Below, in pieces: positions 18,127-26,796 of a DNA stretch of 64,000 nucleotides. Within the stretch, counting starts at the first letter, position 1. Each line of letters starts with the position of its first letter. This DNA comes from Pseudovibrio sp. Tun.PSC04-5.I4 (GTDB lineage: Bacteria; Pseudomonadota; Alphaproteobacteria; Rhizobiales; Stappiaceae): the NCBI RefSeq assembly GCF_900104145.1, contig NZ_FNLB01000006.1, positions 4,156,501-4,220,500 of the forward strand. Reading direction: 5' to 3'. The position numbers were made by a program, and so were the translations under genes. The notes under the pieces were generated by a model. That model did not search any database, was not told the DNA's origin, and worked only from the letters and a program-made list of their open reading frames with translations.

Positions 18127-18906
18127 TTAAAAAGCGCTTGGGTATAGACCGCCGTCCAGAAGCAAGTTCTGGCCCGTTATATAACCAGCGTGCGCAGAGC
18201 ACATGAATGCACATGCATTGCCGAACTCATCAGGATGACCAAGGCGTCTTGCTGGTATTTCTTCAGAAGACAATCGCTTGGCTTCTTCCAAGGAAATGCC
18301 AGTTTGCTGTGCCTGACGCTCGAACCCACCTTTGAGGCGATCGGTATCAAACTTGCCGGGCAGGACGTTGTTGATAGTGACGTTGTATTGTGTGTACTGC
18401 CTGCACACACCTGCGAGGAACGCCGTCAGGCCAGCGCGGGCTCCGCTGGAAAGATCCAGCCCTTCAATCGGCATTTTAACAGACATGGATGTAATATTGA
18501 CGATGCGGCCGAAGCGGCGCTCAGCCATGCCTTCAATGACGGCTTTGATGAGTTCGATCGGGGTGATCATGTTCTGGACAATGCCAGCCTGAATGGCTTC
18601 CCTATCCAGTTCCTTAAAGTCTTTACGTGGCGGACCACCATTGTTGTTGATCAGAATATCTGGTTTGGGGCAGGCAGCCAGAACAGCTTGTTGACCCTCA
18701 GGTGTGGAGATGTCTGCCGCGACTGGAATGACAGCAACATTGTGTGCGGTTGAAAGTTCGCGTGCAATCTGGTTGAGCAGGGTTTCATTACGCCCATTGA
18801 TGACAAGATCACAACCCGCTTCGGCCAGAGCCTTTGCTGTGCCCAGTCCCAAACCCCGACTGGATGCACAGATAATCGCTTTGCGCCCGTTAATTCCTAA
18901 GTGCAT
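18127..18906 (-). CDS. Atypical short-chain dehydrogenase/reductase
   Basis: Rossmann-fold SDR of 259 aa from the ATG at 18904-18906; an in-frame ATG at 18946 would add 14 residues. The cofactor-binding glycine motif is CASSRGLGLG (13-22), and INNNGGPP (87-93) replaces the usual NNAG. Ser140 of the catalytic set is present in NITSMS. The expected Tyr-x3-Lys is replaced by Ser153-x3-Arg157 (LSSGARAGL). This pattern recurs in a divergent SDR branch, so classical oxidoreductase chemistry is uncertain. It is convergent with the FadL-like gene and has no operon partner. Confidence 0.82.
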   Translation of the reverse strand: MHLGINGRKAIICASSRGLGLGTAKALAEAGCDLVINGRNETLLNQIARELSTAHNVAVIPVAADISTPEGQQAVLAACPKPDILINNNGGPPRKDFKELDREAIQAGIVQNMITPIELIKAVIEGMAERRFGRIVNITSMSVKMPIEGLDLSSGARAGLTAFLAGVCRQYTQYNVTINNVLPGKFDTDRLKGGFERQAQQTGISLEEAKRLSSEEIPARRLGHPDEFGNACAFMCSAHAGYITGQNLLLDGGLYPSAF

Positions 18907-19173
18907 TTGAATATTCCATTGTTTCAACTGGATAAATCGTGGAGGCATCCTACTGTGTCTTTGCCTGCTGAACCAGTAAGGATCAAGCTTAGCAAGCGAA
19001 AGGAATATTGAATTGAATTGCAGAGCCTTGGTTTGGCATCCCCTAATATTCGTAGAGTTATATTAACAGGGATAGGAGCAAGGAGCTGCGCGGTTCCAGT
19101 ATATCTACGCTGTCATATTTGTTTCTTGTGAATCGTTTTAAAAGAAATGAACGTTTTCTTATTCCGGAGGCAT

Positions 19174-19983
19174 ATGGTGACCGGGGATTCCAACAGTAAA
19201 AACTACAAGAGCTTGTTTTTGTCCGATGTACATCTTGGTACGCGTGGTTGTCAGGCGGATCTCTTACTGGATTTTCTGAAAAATAACGATGCCGAGACGG
19301 TCTATCTTGTCGGTGATATTATCGATGGGTGGCGTCTGAAGCGGTCGTGGTATTGGCCGCAATTGCACAATGATGTGGTGCAGAAGCTGCTCCGTAAAGC
19401 TCGTAAGGGAGCGCGGGTAATCTACATTCCGGGCAACCATGATGAGTTCCTGCGGGATTTCTTCGGCGTTTATTTTGGCGGCATCGAAGTTGTCGAACAA
19501 CACATTCATGAGGGTGCCAATGGCAAAAAGTACCTGATCATTCACGGAGATCAGTTTGATGTTGTTGTGCGTCATGCCAAGTGGCTCGCGTTTTTGGGGG
19601 ACTGGGCTTACGTCTCCGCGCTCAATCTCAATACAGTTTTGAATTACGGTCGCCGGAAAATGGGGCTGACCTATTGGAGCTTGTCTGCATGGGCGAAACT
19701 CAAGGTCAAAAACGCGGTCAACTTTATTGGCAAGTTTGAAAAGACATTAGCCTCCGAGGCACGACGTCAGGGTGTTGATGGGGTCATCTGCGGGCATATT
19801 CACCATGCTGCGGATCATGAGAGTGACGGCATTCATTACATCAATACGGGTGACTGGGTTGAAAGCTGCACCGCTGTTGCGGAACATTTCGACGGAACGT
19901 TTGAGGTTATCCATTGGGGTGAAGGGAATGCCCTCGCTATTATTGAGGATGGCTCTGAGACTGGTCGTCAGGTGGCAGCATGA
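19174..19983 (+). CDS. LpxH-like metallophosphoesterase
   Basis: Calcineurin-like phosphoesterase of the UDP-2,3-diacylglucosamine diphosphatase family, 269 aa from the ATG at 19174. The metal-binding motifs are in order: SDVHLGTRG, VGDIIDGW, PGNHDEF, IHGDQFD and CGHIHHA. CGGAGG at 19165-19170 lies very close to this ATG and is better spaced for the GTG at 19177. An upstream ATG at 19147 has only a weak site. The stop overlaps the following glycosyltransferase start by four bases, which argues for a shared envelope glycolipid or lipid A-related role. Exact substrate unknown. Confidence 0.82.
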   Translation: MVTGDSNSKNYKSLFLSDVHLGTRGCQADLLLDFLKNNDAETVYLVGDIIDGWRLKRSWYWPQLHNDVVQKLLRKARKGARVIYIPGNHDEFLRDFFGVYFGGIEVVEQHIHEGANGKKYLIIHGDQFDVVVRHAKWLAFLGDWAYVSALNLNTVLNYGRRKMGLTYWSLSAWAKLKVKNAVNFIGKFEKTLASEARRQGVDGVICGHIHHAADHESDGIHYINTGDWVESCTAVAEHFDGTFEVIHWGEGNALAIIEDGSETGRQVAA

Positions 19984-21059
19984 GCTCAATTCTGATTGTC
20001 ACAGATGCATGGAAGCCGCAGATCAATGGCGTTGTTGGCTCGCTGGAGCGGTTGGCGAAAGAATTGAAGCAGATGGGTATACGGGTTGAGTTTCTGACCC
20101 CATTGTCCTTTAAAAGCGTTCCTATGCCATCGTACGGGGAGATCAGGCTTAGTTTGACACTGCCTCATAGAGTGCGGCACTTCATTGAGGACTTTGACTG
20201 CGATCATCTACACATTGCCACTGAAGGCCCACTGGGGCTGATGGCGCGGCAGGTTGCCAAGCGAGATGGACGTGTCTTCACCACCAGCTACCACACCCGG
20301 TTTCCCGAGTATTTGCAGGCGCGGTATCCGGTACCGTTATCCTTCAGTTATTCGTGGCTGCGCTGGTTTCACAACAGCGGGCAGGGTTGCATGGTGGCCA
20401 CCAATACGTTGGAGATTGAACTTCGTGCGCGTGGATTTGAGAACTTGATGCGCTGGTCTCGTGGTGTCGACCATAAACGGTTCCGTCCTCTGAAGACCGA
20501 CAGGTTATCTCCTCTATCTGGGCCTACTTTCCTCTATGTGGGACGTGTGGCTGTTGAGAAGAATATTGAAGCGTTTTTGAAGCTGGACCTGCCGGGAACC
20601 AAGATCATTGTTGGCGGTGGTCCGCAATTGGAAGAACTGCAAAAGGCTTATCCTGAAGCTGTGTTTACTGGCCCTAAAGAAGGGGATGAGCTGGTTGAGT
20701 ACTACGCCAACGCAGATGTTTTTGTGTTCCCAAGTCTAACCGATACATTCGGCAATGTGCTGCTGGAGGCGATTGCTTGCGGAACGCCTGTCGCCGCGTT
20801 CCCTGTGATGGGGCCGATTGATGTGATCGGAAACAGCGGGGCGGGCGTGTTGAACAAAGACCTGCAAATTGCAGCGCTGGAAGCGTTGGAAGTTTCGCGA
20901 GAACACTGCCGGGATGTCGCTTTGCGGTATACATGGCGGGCAAGCGCTGAACAGTTCTTGGCAAACGCAGATCAGGCGTATAATCCAGCTTTGCCTGTTG
21001 GCTTTCGGCAGGGACCTTCTTCTGCAAGCACTTCTGTTGGAAATCATCTGAATGGTTGA
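19980..21059 (+). CDS. Glycosyltransferase family 4
   Basis: GT-B fold transferase of 359 aa. The N-terminal acceptor domain starts ILIVTDAWKPQINGVVGSL. The C-terminal donor domain has FLYVGRVAVEKNIEAFL and the nucleotide-sugar motif SLTDTFGNVLLEAIACGTPV, an EX7E-like pattern. It resembles the SqdX/PimB group that glycosylates diacylglycerol or phospholipid acceptors. Translational coupling (ATGA overlap) to an LpxH-like phosphatase supports an envelope lipid function. Acceptor and sugar cannot be named. Confidence 0.85.
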   Translation: MSSILIVTDAWKPQINGVVGSLERLAKELKQMGIRVEFLTPLSFKSVPMPSYGEIRLSLTLPHRVRHFIEDFDCDHLHIATEGPLGLMARQVAKRDGRVFTTSYHTRFPEYLQARYPVPLSFSYSWLRWFHNSGQGCMVATNTLEIELRARGFENLMRWSRGVDHKRFRPLKTDRLSPLSGPTFLYVGRVAVEKNIEAFLKLDLPGTKIIVGGGPQLEELQKAYPEAVFTGPKEGDELVEYYANADVFVFPSLTDTFGNVLLEAIACGTPVAAFPVMGPIDVIGNSGAGVLNKDLQIAALEALEVSREHCRDVALRYTWRASAEQFLANADQAYNPALPVGFRQGPSSASTSVGNHLNG

Positions 21060-21152
21060 GCTGATCTCTGCGTGAGGGTTAAATAATACTCAAGGACGAT
21101 GTGAATTTGCGTGCTATGTTTGGCCTCAATTTCCTAATGCCTTGAGGTTCCG

Positions 21153-22175
21153 ATGTCTTTTGATGTTTCCAATCCCGTAGAGCTCTCCTTTTCCGAGATT
21201 GAGAAAGCAAGAGCGCGGATACAGGGCTTTGCAAGCCTGACACCTTTGTTGAACTTTCCCGTTTTGGATGAACACGTGAATGGTCGGGTTTATGTGAAGG
21301 CAGAAAACCTGCAACGGACTGGATCTTTCAAATTCCGTGGTGCTTTCAACCGTCTGTCTCTTATTCCGCAGGCAGACCGTGCAGCTGGCGTAGTTGCATG
21401 TTCTTCCGGTAATCATGCGCAGGGTGTTGCTGCTGCCGCGAAAATTCTTGGATTTCCGGCTGTTATCGTAATGCCTGAAGATGCGCCTGCTTTGAAAATT
21501 CAGCGGACCAAAGCATTGGGCGCACAGGTCATTCTATACGACAGAGAACGAGAAAACCGCGAAGGGATCGCCAAGCAGATTTGTGCAGAACGTGGTGCGA
21601 CGTTTATCCATCCTTACAATGACAGTGGTGTGATTGTCGGGCAGGGCACAACTGGATTGGAGATCGCTGAACAGTGCGAAATTCTGGGTGTTACGCCAGA
21701 TGTATTGATCAGCTGTACGGGCGGTGGTGGTCTCACCAGCGGTATTGCTCTGGCGCTGGAAGAACTCTTGCCAGAATGTCAGATCTACACGGCGGAGCCT
21801 GCTCGATTTGATGATTATGCGCGATCTTTAGAGACTGGTGAGCGGGTTGCCAATTCCGCTCTGAGTGGTTCTGTGTGCGATGCAGTTCTAACTGAAATGC
21901 CGGGTGAGAAGGGTTTTTCTGTTCTGAGACGGCGCGGAGCCAAAGGGCTGAGTGTTAGCGATGACGAGGCAATGGATGCTGTTGCGTTTGCCTATTTTGA
22001 GCTGAAACTGGTGGTGGAGCCAGGTGCAGCTGTGGCGCTTGCTTCTGTCCTGTCGAGGAAAATTGATCTGGCAGGTAAAACAGCCGTTCTTACAATCTCT
22101 GGTGGAAATGTTGATCCAGCTGTGTTTGAGCGGGCCTTGACGCAGTATGCAGCGGGCGAAAAGACGCCCGCTTAA
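21153..22175 (+). CDS. Threonine/serine dehydratase family enzyme
   Basis: PLP-dependent fold-type II enzyme, 340 aa, catalytic domain only with no regulatory ACT domain. The PLP lysine is in GSFKFRGAFNRL. ACSSGNHAQGVA binds substrate and cofactor phosphate. SCTGGGGLTSG is the glycine-rich phosphate loop. It probably deaminates threonine or serine to 2-oxoacids; EutB-like hydroxyectoine enzymes and serine racemases share this layout, so catabolic specificity is open. It is single in its direction, and its last codons form a strong hairpin. Confidence 0.82.
   Translation: MSFDVSNPVELSFSEIEKARARIQGFASLTPLLNFPVLDEHVNGRVYVKAENLQRTGSFKFRGAFNRLSLIPQADRAAGVVACSSGNHAQGVAAAAKILGFPAVIVMPEDAPALKIQRTKALGAQVILYDRERENREGIAKQICAERGATFIHPYNDSGVIVGQGTTGLEIAEQCEILGVTPDVLISCTGGGGLTSGIALALEELLPECQIYTAEPARFDDYARSLETGERVANSALSGSVCDAVLTEMPGEKGFSVLRRRGAKGLSVSDDEAMDAVAFAYFELKLVVEPGAAVALASVLSRKIDLAGKTAVLTISGGNVDPAVFERALTQYAAGEKTPA
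22152..22171 (+). terminator. Hairpin over the end of the dehydratase gene
   Basis: GCGGGCG (22152-22158) pairs perfectly with CGCCCGC (22165-22171) around AAAAGA, inside the last codons. The convergent gene ends only 12 bp beyond the stop. No strong T-run follows, so termination efficiency is uncertain. Confidence 0.4.
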
Positions 22176-22187
22176 AGTCTTGGTGAA

Positions 22188-23261
22188 TTACGAGAAGAGA
22201 GCCAGACGCTCTCCAGTAGACAGGTGATGCAGAGGGTCTGCATTGCTGCTTGGCGGCGTTGTTAAAGGTGGAGATTGCCCTTCGATTTCAATAGGGCTTT
22301 CCTCAACTTCCAGCGCAATCGGTTTAACAGGCAGTTCTGCTGCAACTTCAGGTATTTCCTGCTCTTTTTGCGGTGCCTGTATAACGATGAGCTCTTCACT
22401 CTCAAAGCTTATAGCTGCCGTGTGAGTGTCTTCTTCCAGAGAGGTTTGTGTTGCTGGATTAGCCGCCAACTGGATAACATTCTCACTCAGTTTTTCATCC
22501 GCAGAGGCAGGCGCTTCACCAAACAGCGCATCAATGTCAGCCTGATCAACGCCATCGCCATCCATCTGCGGGCCATTTAGCAAATGTGCATCCGGGCGCT
22601 TGTCGATGTGGCGTTCGTCTTCCTCATGAGGGTCTTCATCAAGATTAATCTGAGGACGCTCGCGGTTCTCATCGTCTAGATCAATGCCCCAAATGCGGAT
22701 CATTTTGTTGATGCGACCTTCAAGGTAATGAAGAGCCTTGACCACTTTGTTGATGCGCTGGCCTGTTAGATCCTGAAAGGAACAGGCCATCAGAATTTCC
22801 ATGGCCATTTCTTCAATAGCATCACATGGAGCATCTTCTGCACCAGAAGCGCGAAGTTTATCTGTCAGGTCCTGAATGGCTTCAGATGATTCCAAAATGG
22901 TCTGTGTGGCATTTTCAGTTGAAGAAACAATGGCATCCAGCTCATCAGAGGCGGCAGAAAATCGGCTGTTGTCTGCATTTTCGAGCTTGATCTTGGAGAT
23001 CTCATCTCTGGTTCGCTCAATTGCCTCAAACATTTCGTAGGTATGGAGGCGGTAGCTTTCCATCTCTGAAGGCAGCTCGCGTTCAACCAGCGTCTTTTCC
23101 AACCGGCGAACAGCTTCAAGGAGTTGCTCGGATTCCACCGAACGACTGTTTGCTATATGGTCGTGTAGGAACGCGCGGCCACGGTCGGTTTCCGACAGTG
23201 CACTCTCGATGGCATCAAATTCCTCGGGGCTCAAAAGGACCTTTCGGTTTTTGCCAGCCAT
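22188..23261 (-). CDS. CheZ-like protein phosphatase
   Basis: A 357-aa largely helical protein. The signature SFQDLTGQRI (about 161-170) matches the CheZ active-site helix, in which an Asp and a Gln four residues apart (here D164 and Q168) act on phosphorylated CheY. The N-terminal 130 residues form long amphipathic helices with charged heptads, as in CheZ. The C-terminal 130 residues are acidic and low-complexity. No che genes are adjacent. By homology it would dephosphorylate a response regulator; the partner is unknown, and a motility role is plausible given the flagellar genes at 52-64 kb. Confidence 0.8.
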   Translation of the reverse strand: MAGKNRKVLLSPEEFDAIESALSETDRGRAFLHDHIANSRSVESEQLLEAVRRLEKTLVERELPSEMESYRLHTYEMFEAIERTRDEISKIKLENADNSRFSAASDELDAIVSSTENATQTILESSEAIQDLTDKLRASGAEDAPCDAIEEMAMEILMACSFQDLTGQRINKVVKALHYLEGRINKMIRIWGIDLDDENRERPQINLDEDPHEEDERHIDKRPDAHLLNGPQMDGDGVDQADIDALFGEAPASADEKLSENVIQLAANPATQTSLEEDTHTAAISFESEELIVIQAPQKEQEIPEVAAELPVKPIALEVEESPIEIEGQSPPLTTPPSSNADPLHHLSTGERLALFS

Positions 23262-23432
23262 AAACGGCTCCTTCGCAACTAATTAAGAAAATACTACAAG
23301 TTTATATAACAGATTCTATGGCTAATAATTGGTTTACATTGATTTGGATAGTCCCTATTAGCACAAGTCCAAGGAGTGTTCCTTATCAGCTTAGTTTTGG
23401 GATGCTCTCCACCCCATTCGTAGTATTTTTCA

Positions 23433-24611
23433 ATGACCAGCCCCAGAACTACTTCCCCAAAAGGGAAAGCAAGCAACCTATTCTGGGTTGCCGCAGGCGT
23501 TAGTGGCTTGTTCGCAACATTCAATTTTGCGAATGCGTTCTTCCTTGCCTACTTTCCACTGTTCCTTGAGCAGATTAGCTTTACTCCCGTGCAGATTGCA
23601 TTCGTAATTGCACTGCCAAACATTGTGCGGGTGTTCGCAACTCCAATTATGACGAGTATTTCGGATAAGGCCGGGCGCCGCCGCCATTCCATGGCGCTTT
23701 TTAGCGTTATCTGTCTTCTCTCGTTTCTGGTGCTGATTTACTCCAGCGATTACTGGGTCGTTGTGGGGATGGTGTTCTTTCTCTCAATTTTCTACGTGCC
23801 GATTCAACCACTTCAGGATGCTTATGCCTATGAAGCGGTAAATACCTGTGGCCTTAATTATGGTCCCATGCGGTCCTGGGGCTCTGCCGCCTTTGTTGTC
23901 GCCACGTTGATTGGTGGTTGGTACCTGTCATTTGGCGCGCCTGCTGACCTGTTGTTTTTAACTGTGGGAAGTTTGGGTTTGCTGGCCGTGGTTGCATTGA
24001 TGCTTCCCGGTATGCCTTCTGAAAGTCGGAGCACGACACAGGAGAGCGTTTGGAAATCCAAGGAACTTCGAGATCCGCAGTTCCTGCTGGTTATTCTGGC
24101 ATCGGGCCTTCTGTTGGGAAGTTTCTCGGCTCTCTATTCCTTTGGCAGCATCTTTTGGCTTTCTGTGGGCCTCAGCGATACTGTTGTTGGTGGCCTTTGG
24201 GCGCTGGGTACACTGGCCGAGATCGGTATTTTCCTTGGTGGTACATTCTTCCTTCGTCACTTTGGAGCGTGGGGATTGATGATCACTGGTGGATTGGCAA
24301 GCCTCATTCGCTGGATTTTGTTCCCGTATGCGACAGAGATATGGTCAGCGATGACCCTGCAACTGCTGCACGCCGCGAGCTTTGGAATGGTTTTCCTCGG
24401 CCTTGTGGCTTACCTGTCAACTTTGGTCTCTGACAAGCGATTGGCAACGGCACAGGGTCTGGCGCAGACTGCCCTTGGTCTCGTGATGGGTGTGGGCGGT
24501 ATTTCCAGTGGCTGGCTTTACGAGGTCAATCAGGCTTATGCATTCTATCTGATGGCAGCGATTTGCGGTGCGGGTGTTCTCGTGCTTTTGATGGTGCATC
24601 GCCGCGCTTAA
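23433..24611 (+). CDS. MFS transporter, HcaT/nucleoside symporter-like
   Basis: Twelve-helix inner-membrane permease, 392 aa. The sequence after helix 2 (TSISDKAGRRRHSMA) is the major-facilitator loop 2-3 motif. The layout SNLFWVAAGVSGLFATFNFA... followed by YFPLFLEQI is like the 3-phenylpropionate/nucleoside symporter branch. No clear ribosome-binding site precedes the ATG at 23433, so a slightly different start is possible. It is divergent from the CheZ-like gene and followed by a strong terminator. Substrate unknown. Confidence 0.82.
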   Translation: MTSPRTTSPKGKASNLFWVAAGVSGLFATFNFANAFFLAYFPLFLEQISFTPVQIAFVIALPNIVRVFATPIMTSISDKAGRRRHSMALFSVICLLSFLVLIYSSDYWVVVGMVFFLSIFYVPIQPLQDAYAYEAVNTCGLNYGPMRSWGSAAFVVATLIGGWYLSFGAPADLLFLTVGSLGLLAVVALMLPGMPSESRSTTQESVWKSKELRDPQFLLVILASGLLLGSFSALYSFGSIFWLSVGLSDTVVGGLWALGTLAEIGIFLGGTFFLRHFGAWGLMITGGLASLIRWILFPYATEIWSAMTLQLLHAASFGMVFLGLVAYLSTLVSDKRLATAQGLAQTALGLVMGVGGISSGWLYEVNQAYAFYLMAAICGAGVLVLLMVHRRA

Positions 24612-24632
24612 GACGGATCGATATGTTTAAAG

Positions 24633-24667
24633 AAAAGGCGGGCCCTGTTGAAGGTCCCGCCTTTTTG
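24633..24667 (+). terminator. Terminator after MFS gene, likely bidirectional
   Basis: AAAAGGCGGG pairs with CCCGCCTTTT and TTTTT follows. It sits between the convergent MFS and dgcA genes, with A-tracts on the other side that could serve the minus strand as well. Confidence 0.8.
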
Positions 24668-24687
24668 CATTTTTGAGAGGTTTGCCG

Positions 24688-25671
24688 CTACCCCCAGAGC
24701 AATGGGGAGGGCGGATGCATCAAACTGCCCTCAAAATGGATTGGATGGTCCCGGTCTTTTGCTAAAAGTAGTGGCCCGTCCAGATCTACGAATTCTGCAT
24801 TTTGAGCCAGTAGCATGGCGGGGGCCATGGCCAGAGATGTGGCTAGCATACAGCCAACCATGATGACGTAGTCCATCTCTTCGGCTTTGCGCAGCAGCTT
24901 TAGACCTTCTGTCAGGCCGCCGGTCTTGTCGATTTTGATATTGATGGCGGAATACCTGTTCCGCAGCGATTCTAAATCTGCTGAGGTGTGCAAGCTTTCA
25001 TCTGCACAGATCGGAATGAGGTGCTTGATCTCCGCCAGAATGCCGTCTTTACCTGCCGGGAGAGGTTGTTCCACCAAACCAACGCCCGCGTTCTGGCACG
25101 CCTTGATGTTGGCTTCCAGATTGCTTTCTGACCAGCCTTCGTTGGCATCCACAATCAGCTTGCTGTTTGGTGCAGCTTGTCTAACAGCAGCTATGCGCTC
25201 CACATCCCCATCGCCAGCTAGTTTGACCTTCAGCAGCGGACGGCTTGCCGCTTTGGCTGCATCTGCTGCCATCTTTTCCGGTGTACCGACGGAAATGGTA
25301 TAGGCGGTTTCCAGAACTTTCTGTGTGTTGATTCCGGCGAGTTTGGCAACTGTTGTGCCCTGACGCTTGGCCGTCAGATCCCAAAGGGCACAATCAACGG
25401 CGTTTCTTGCAGCGCCTGCGGGCATGAGAACCTGAAGTTCTTTTAGGGACACTCCGGCTTCAATAGCAGATTGTGCGGCCATAATTTGTTCGGAGACACT
25501 CGCAACGCTTTCACCATACCTCGGGTAGGGCACGCATTCGCCGCGCCCGACAATGCCATCCTGTTTGAGGATGGCGGCGACAACGTTCACCTCGGTTCGG
25601 GAACCGCGGGCAATTGTAAAACTCCCGGCAATTGGGAAGGTTTCTGCTTCAATGGAAAGGCGACAGGTCAA
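24688..25671 (-). CDS. dgcA: N-acetyl-D-glutamate racemase / dipeptide epimerase family
   Basis: Enolase-superfamily muconate-lactonizing subgroup, 327 aa. Catalytic and metal residues are visible: K-x-K in LLKVKLAG (K148, K150), Asp in LIVDANEGW (D175), Glu in VEQPLP (E201), Asp in CADES (D224) and Lys in INIKIDKTGG (K246). Such proteins were long called L-Ala-D/L-Glu epimerases. Next to dgcN, the marine D-glutamate route (N-acetylation, then racemisation) is the better fit. It starts with TTG (25671), overlapping the dgcN stop as TTGA, and has no in-frame ATG nearby. It is therefore translationally coupled to dgcN. Confidence 0.87.
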   Translation of the reverse strand: MTCRLSIEAETFPIAGSFTIARGSRTEVNVVAAILKQDGIVGRGECVPYPRYGESVASVSEQIMAAQSAIEAGVSLKELQVLMPAGAARNAVDCALWDLTAKRQGTTVAKLAGINTQKVLETAYTISVGTPEKMAADAAKAASRPLLKVKLAGDGDVERIAAVRQAAPNSKLIVDANEGWSESNLEANIKACQNAGVGLVEQPLPAGKDGILAEIKHLIPICADESLHTSADLESLRNRYSAINIKIDKTGGLTEGLKLLRKAEEMDYVIMVGCMLATSLAMAPAMLLAQNAEFVDLDGPLLLAKDRDHPIHFEGSLMHPPSPLLWG

Positions 25672-26681
25672 ACCAGTTTAAACTCCGCACACATGTGGTC
25701 GATGATTGGATCAGTCCCGAAACGGACAGGATCGGTTGCGGGTAGTCTATGTTCTTCGCTCAACTCTGCAATCAAGTTTTTCGCATGGTTTTGTGAAAGC
25801 ATCATGGTGTTGATAGCCAAACCCACACAGCAGATATCGGGATTGGTCAGTCTCCCGAAGCGGATTGTGAGGTCGATGATTTCCTGAATGGTCGGAATCG
25901 GGGTTGCCACTCCGCGCATGGTGGCGCGGGTTGGTTCATGACAAACCACAAACGCGTCTGGTTGGGAGCCGTGTAGCAGGCCTAAGGATACGCCAGCATA
26001 GGAAGGGTGAAGCAGCGAGCCTTGTCCCTCAATTACATCCCAGTGGTCATCTTTGGTTGCTGGGCTGATATGTTCGGCGGCGCCCGAGATGAAATCTGAG
26101 ATGACTGAATCGATTGCTATGCCGCGCTCTGCAATCAGGATGCCGGTTTGACCGGTGGCGCAGAAGTCGGAGCTCAAGCCGCGATCTGCCATGCCTTGCT
26201 GGAGGGCGAGAGCTGCGTATTTCTTGCCAACAGAACAGTCTGTGCCAACTGTTAACAGGCGTTTGCCTGAGCGGTTTTCACCTTTGCCCGTGGGGAATGA
26301 CACATCCGTGAAACGCAGGTCGTGCAGTGTGCCGCCGTTCTTTTCAGCGGCCTGTGCGATTGCGGGAATGCTGCCGAGCTGGATATGCAGACCTGCCGCA
26401 ATGTCCAGACCTGCATTCAACGCCGCAACAATGGTGGCAATCCAATGATCTGGAAGAACGCCGCCTGCATTAACGCAGCCAATGACCATGGTTCTTACGC
26501 CAGCCTCGGAAGCTTCTGAGACTGTCATCTCCGGCAGGGAGGTGTGGGCCTGACAGCCGGGCAGAGTGATCTGGCCAAGGCACCAGTCGGGACGCCAATC
26601 AAGTACGCCGTGAGCAGTTTTTGCTGCCAACTCGTCTTTTACGTCCCCAAGAAATAATAGGTATGGTTTAGAAATAGACAT
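25668..26681 (-). CDS. dgcN: D-glutamate N-acetyltransferase DgcN (DUF1611)
   Basis: DUF1611 protein, 337 aa, first gene of the dgcN-dgcA pair. It has a P-loop-like segment, GTDCSVGKKYAA, in the second half and the conserved EGQGSLLHPSYAGVSLGLLHG block. In marine bacteria the DgcN family has been reported to acetylate D-glutamate before DgcA racemises N-acetyl-D-glutamate, feeding D-amino acids from peptidoglycan into central metabolism. That function comes from family knowledge, supported here by the adjacent dgcA. Its 115-bp upstream region is shared with the divergent MCE operon. Confidence 0.87.
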   Translation of the reverse strand: MSISKPYLLFLGDVKDELAAKTAHGVLDWRPDWCLGQITLPGCQAHTSLPEMTVSEASEAGVRTMVIGCVNAGGVLPDHWIATIVAALNAGLDIAAGLHIQLGSIPAIAQAAEKNGGTLHDLRFTDVSFPTGKGENRSGKRLLTVGTDCSVGKKYAALALQQGMADRGLSSDFCATGQTGILIAERGIAIDSVISDFISGAAEHISPATKDDHWDVIEGQGSLLHPSYAGVSLGLLHGSQPDAFVVCHEPTRATMRGVATPIPTIQEIIDLTIRFGRLTNPDICCVGLAINTMMLSQNHAKNLIAELSEEHRLPATDPVRFGTDPIIDHMCAEFKLV

Positions 26682-26796
26682 GTTCCTACCCGTTGTACTT
26701 GTAGTTGTGCTTGAATGAGGAATACTAGACGACAGACTACAGAAGCCTGTATAGGATCAATAGGATTTTTGGCGTACGGGGGCGCGGGTTCCGATT

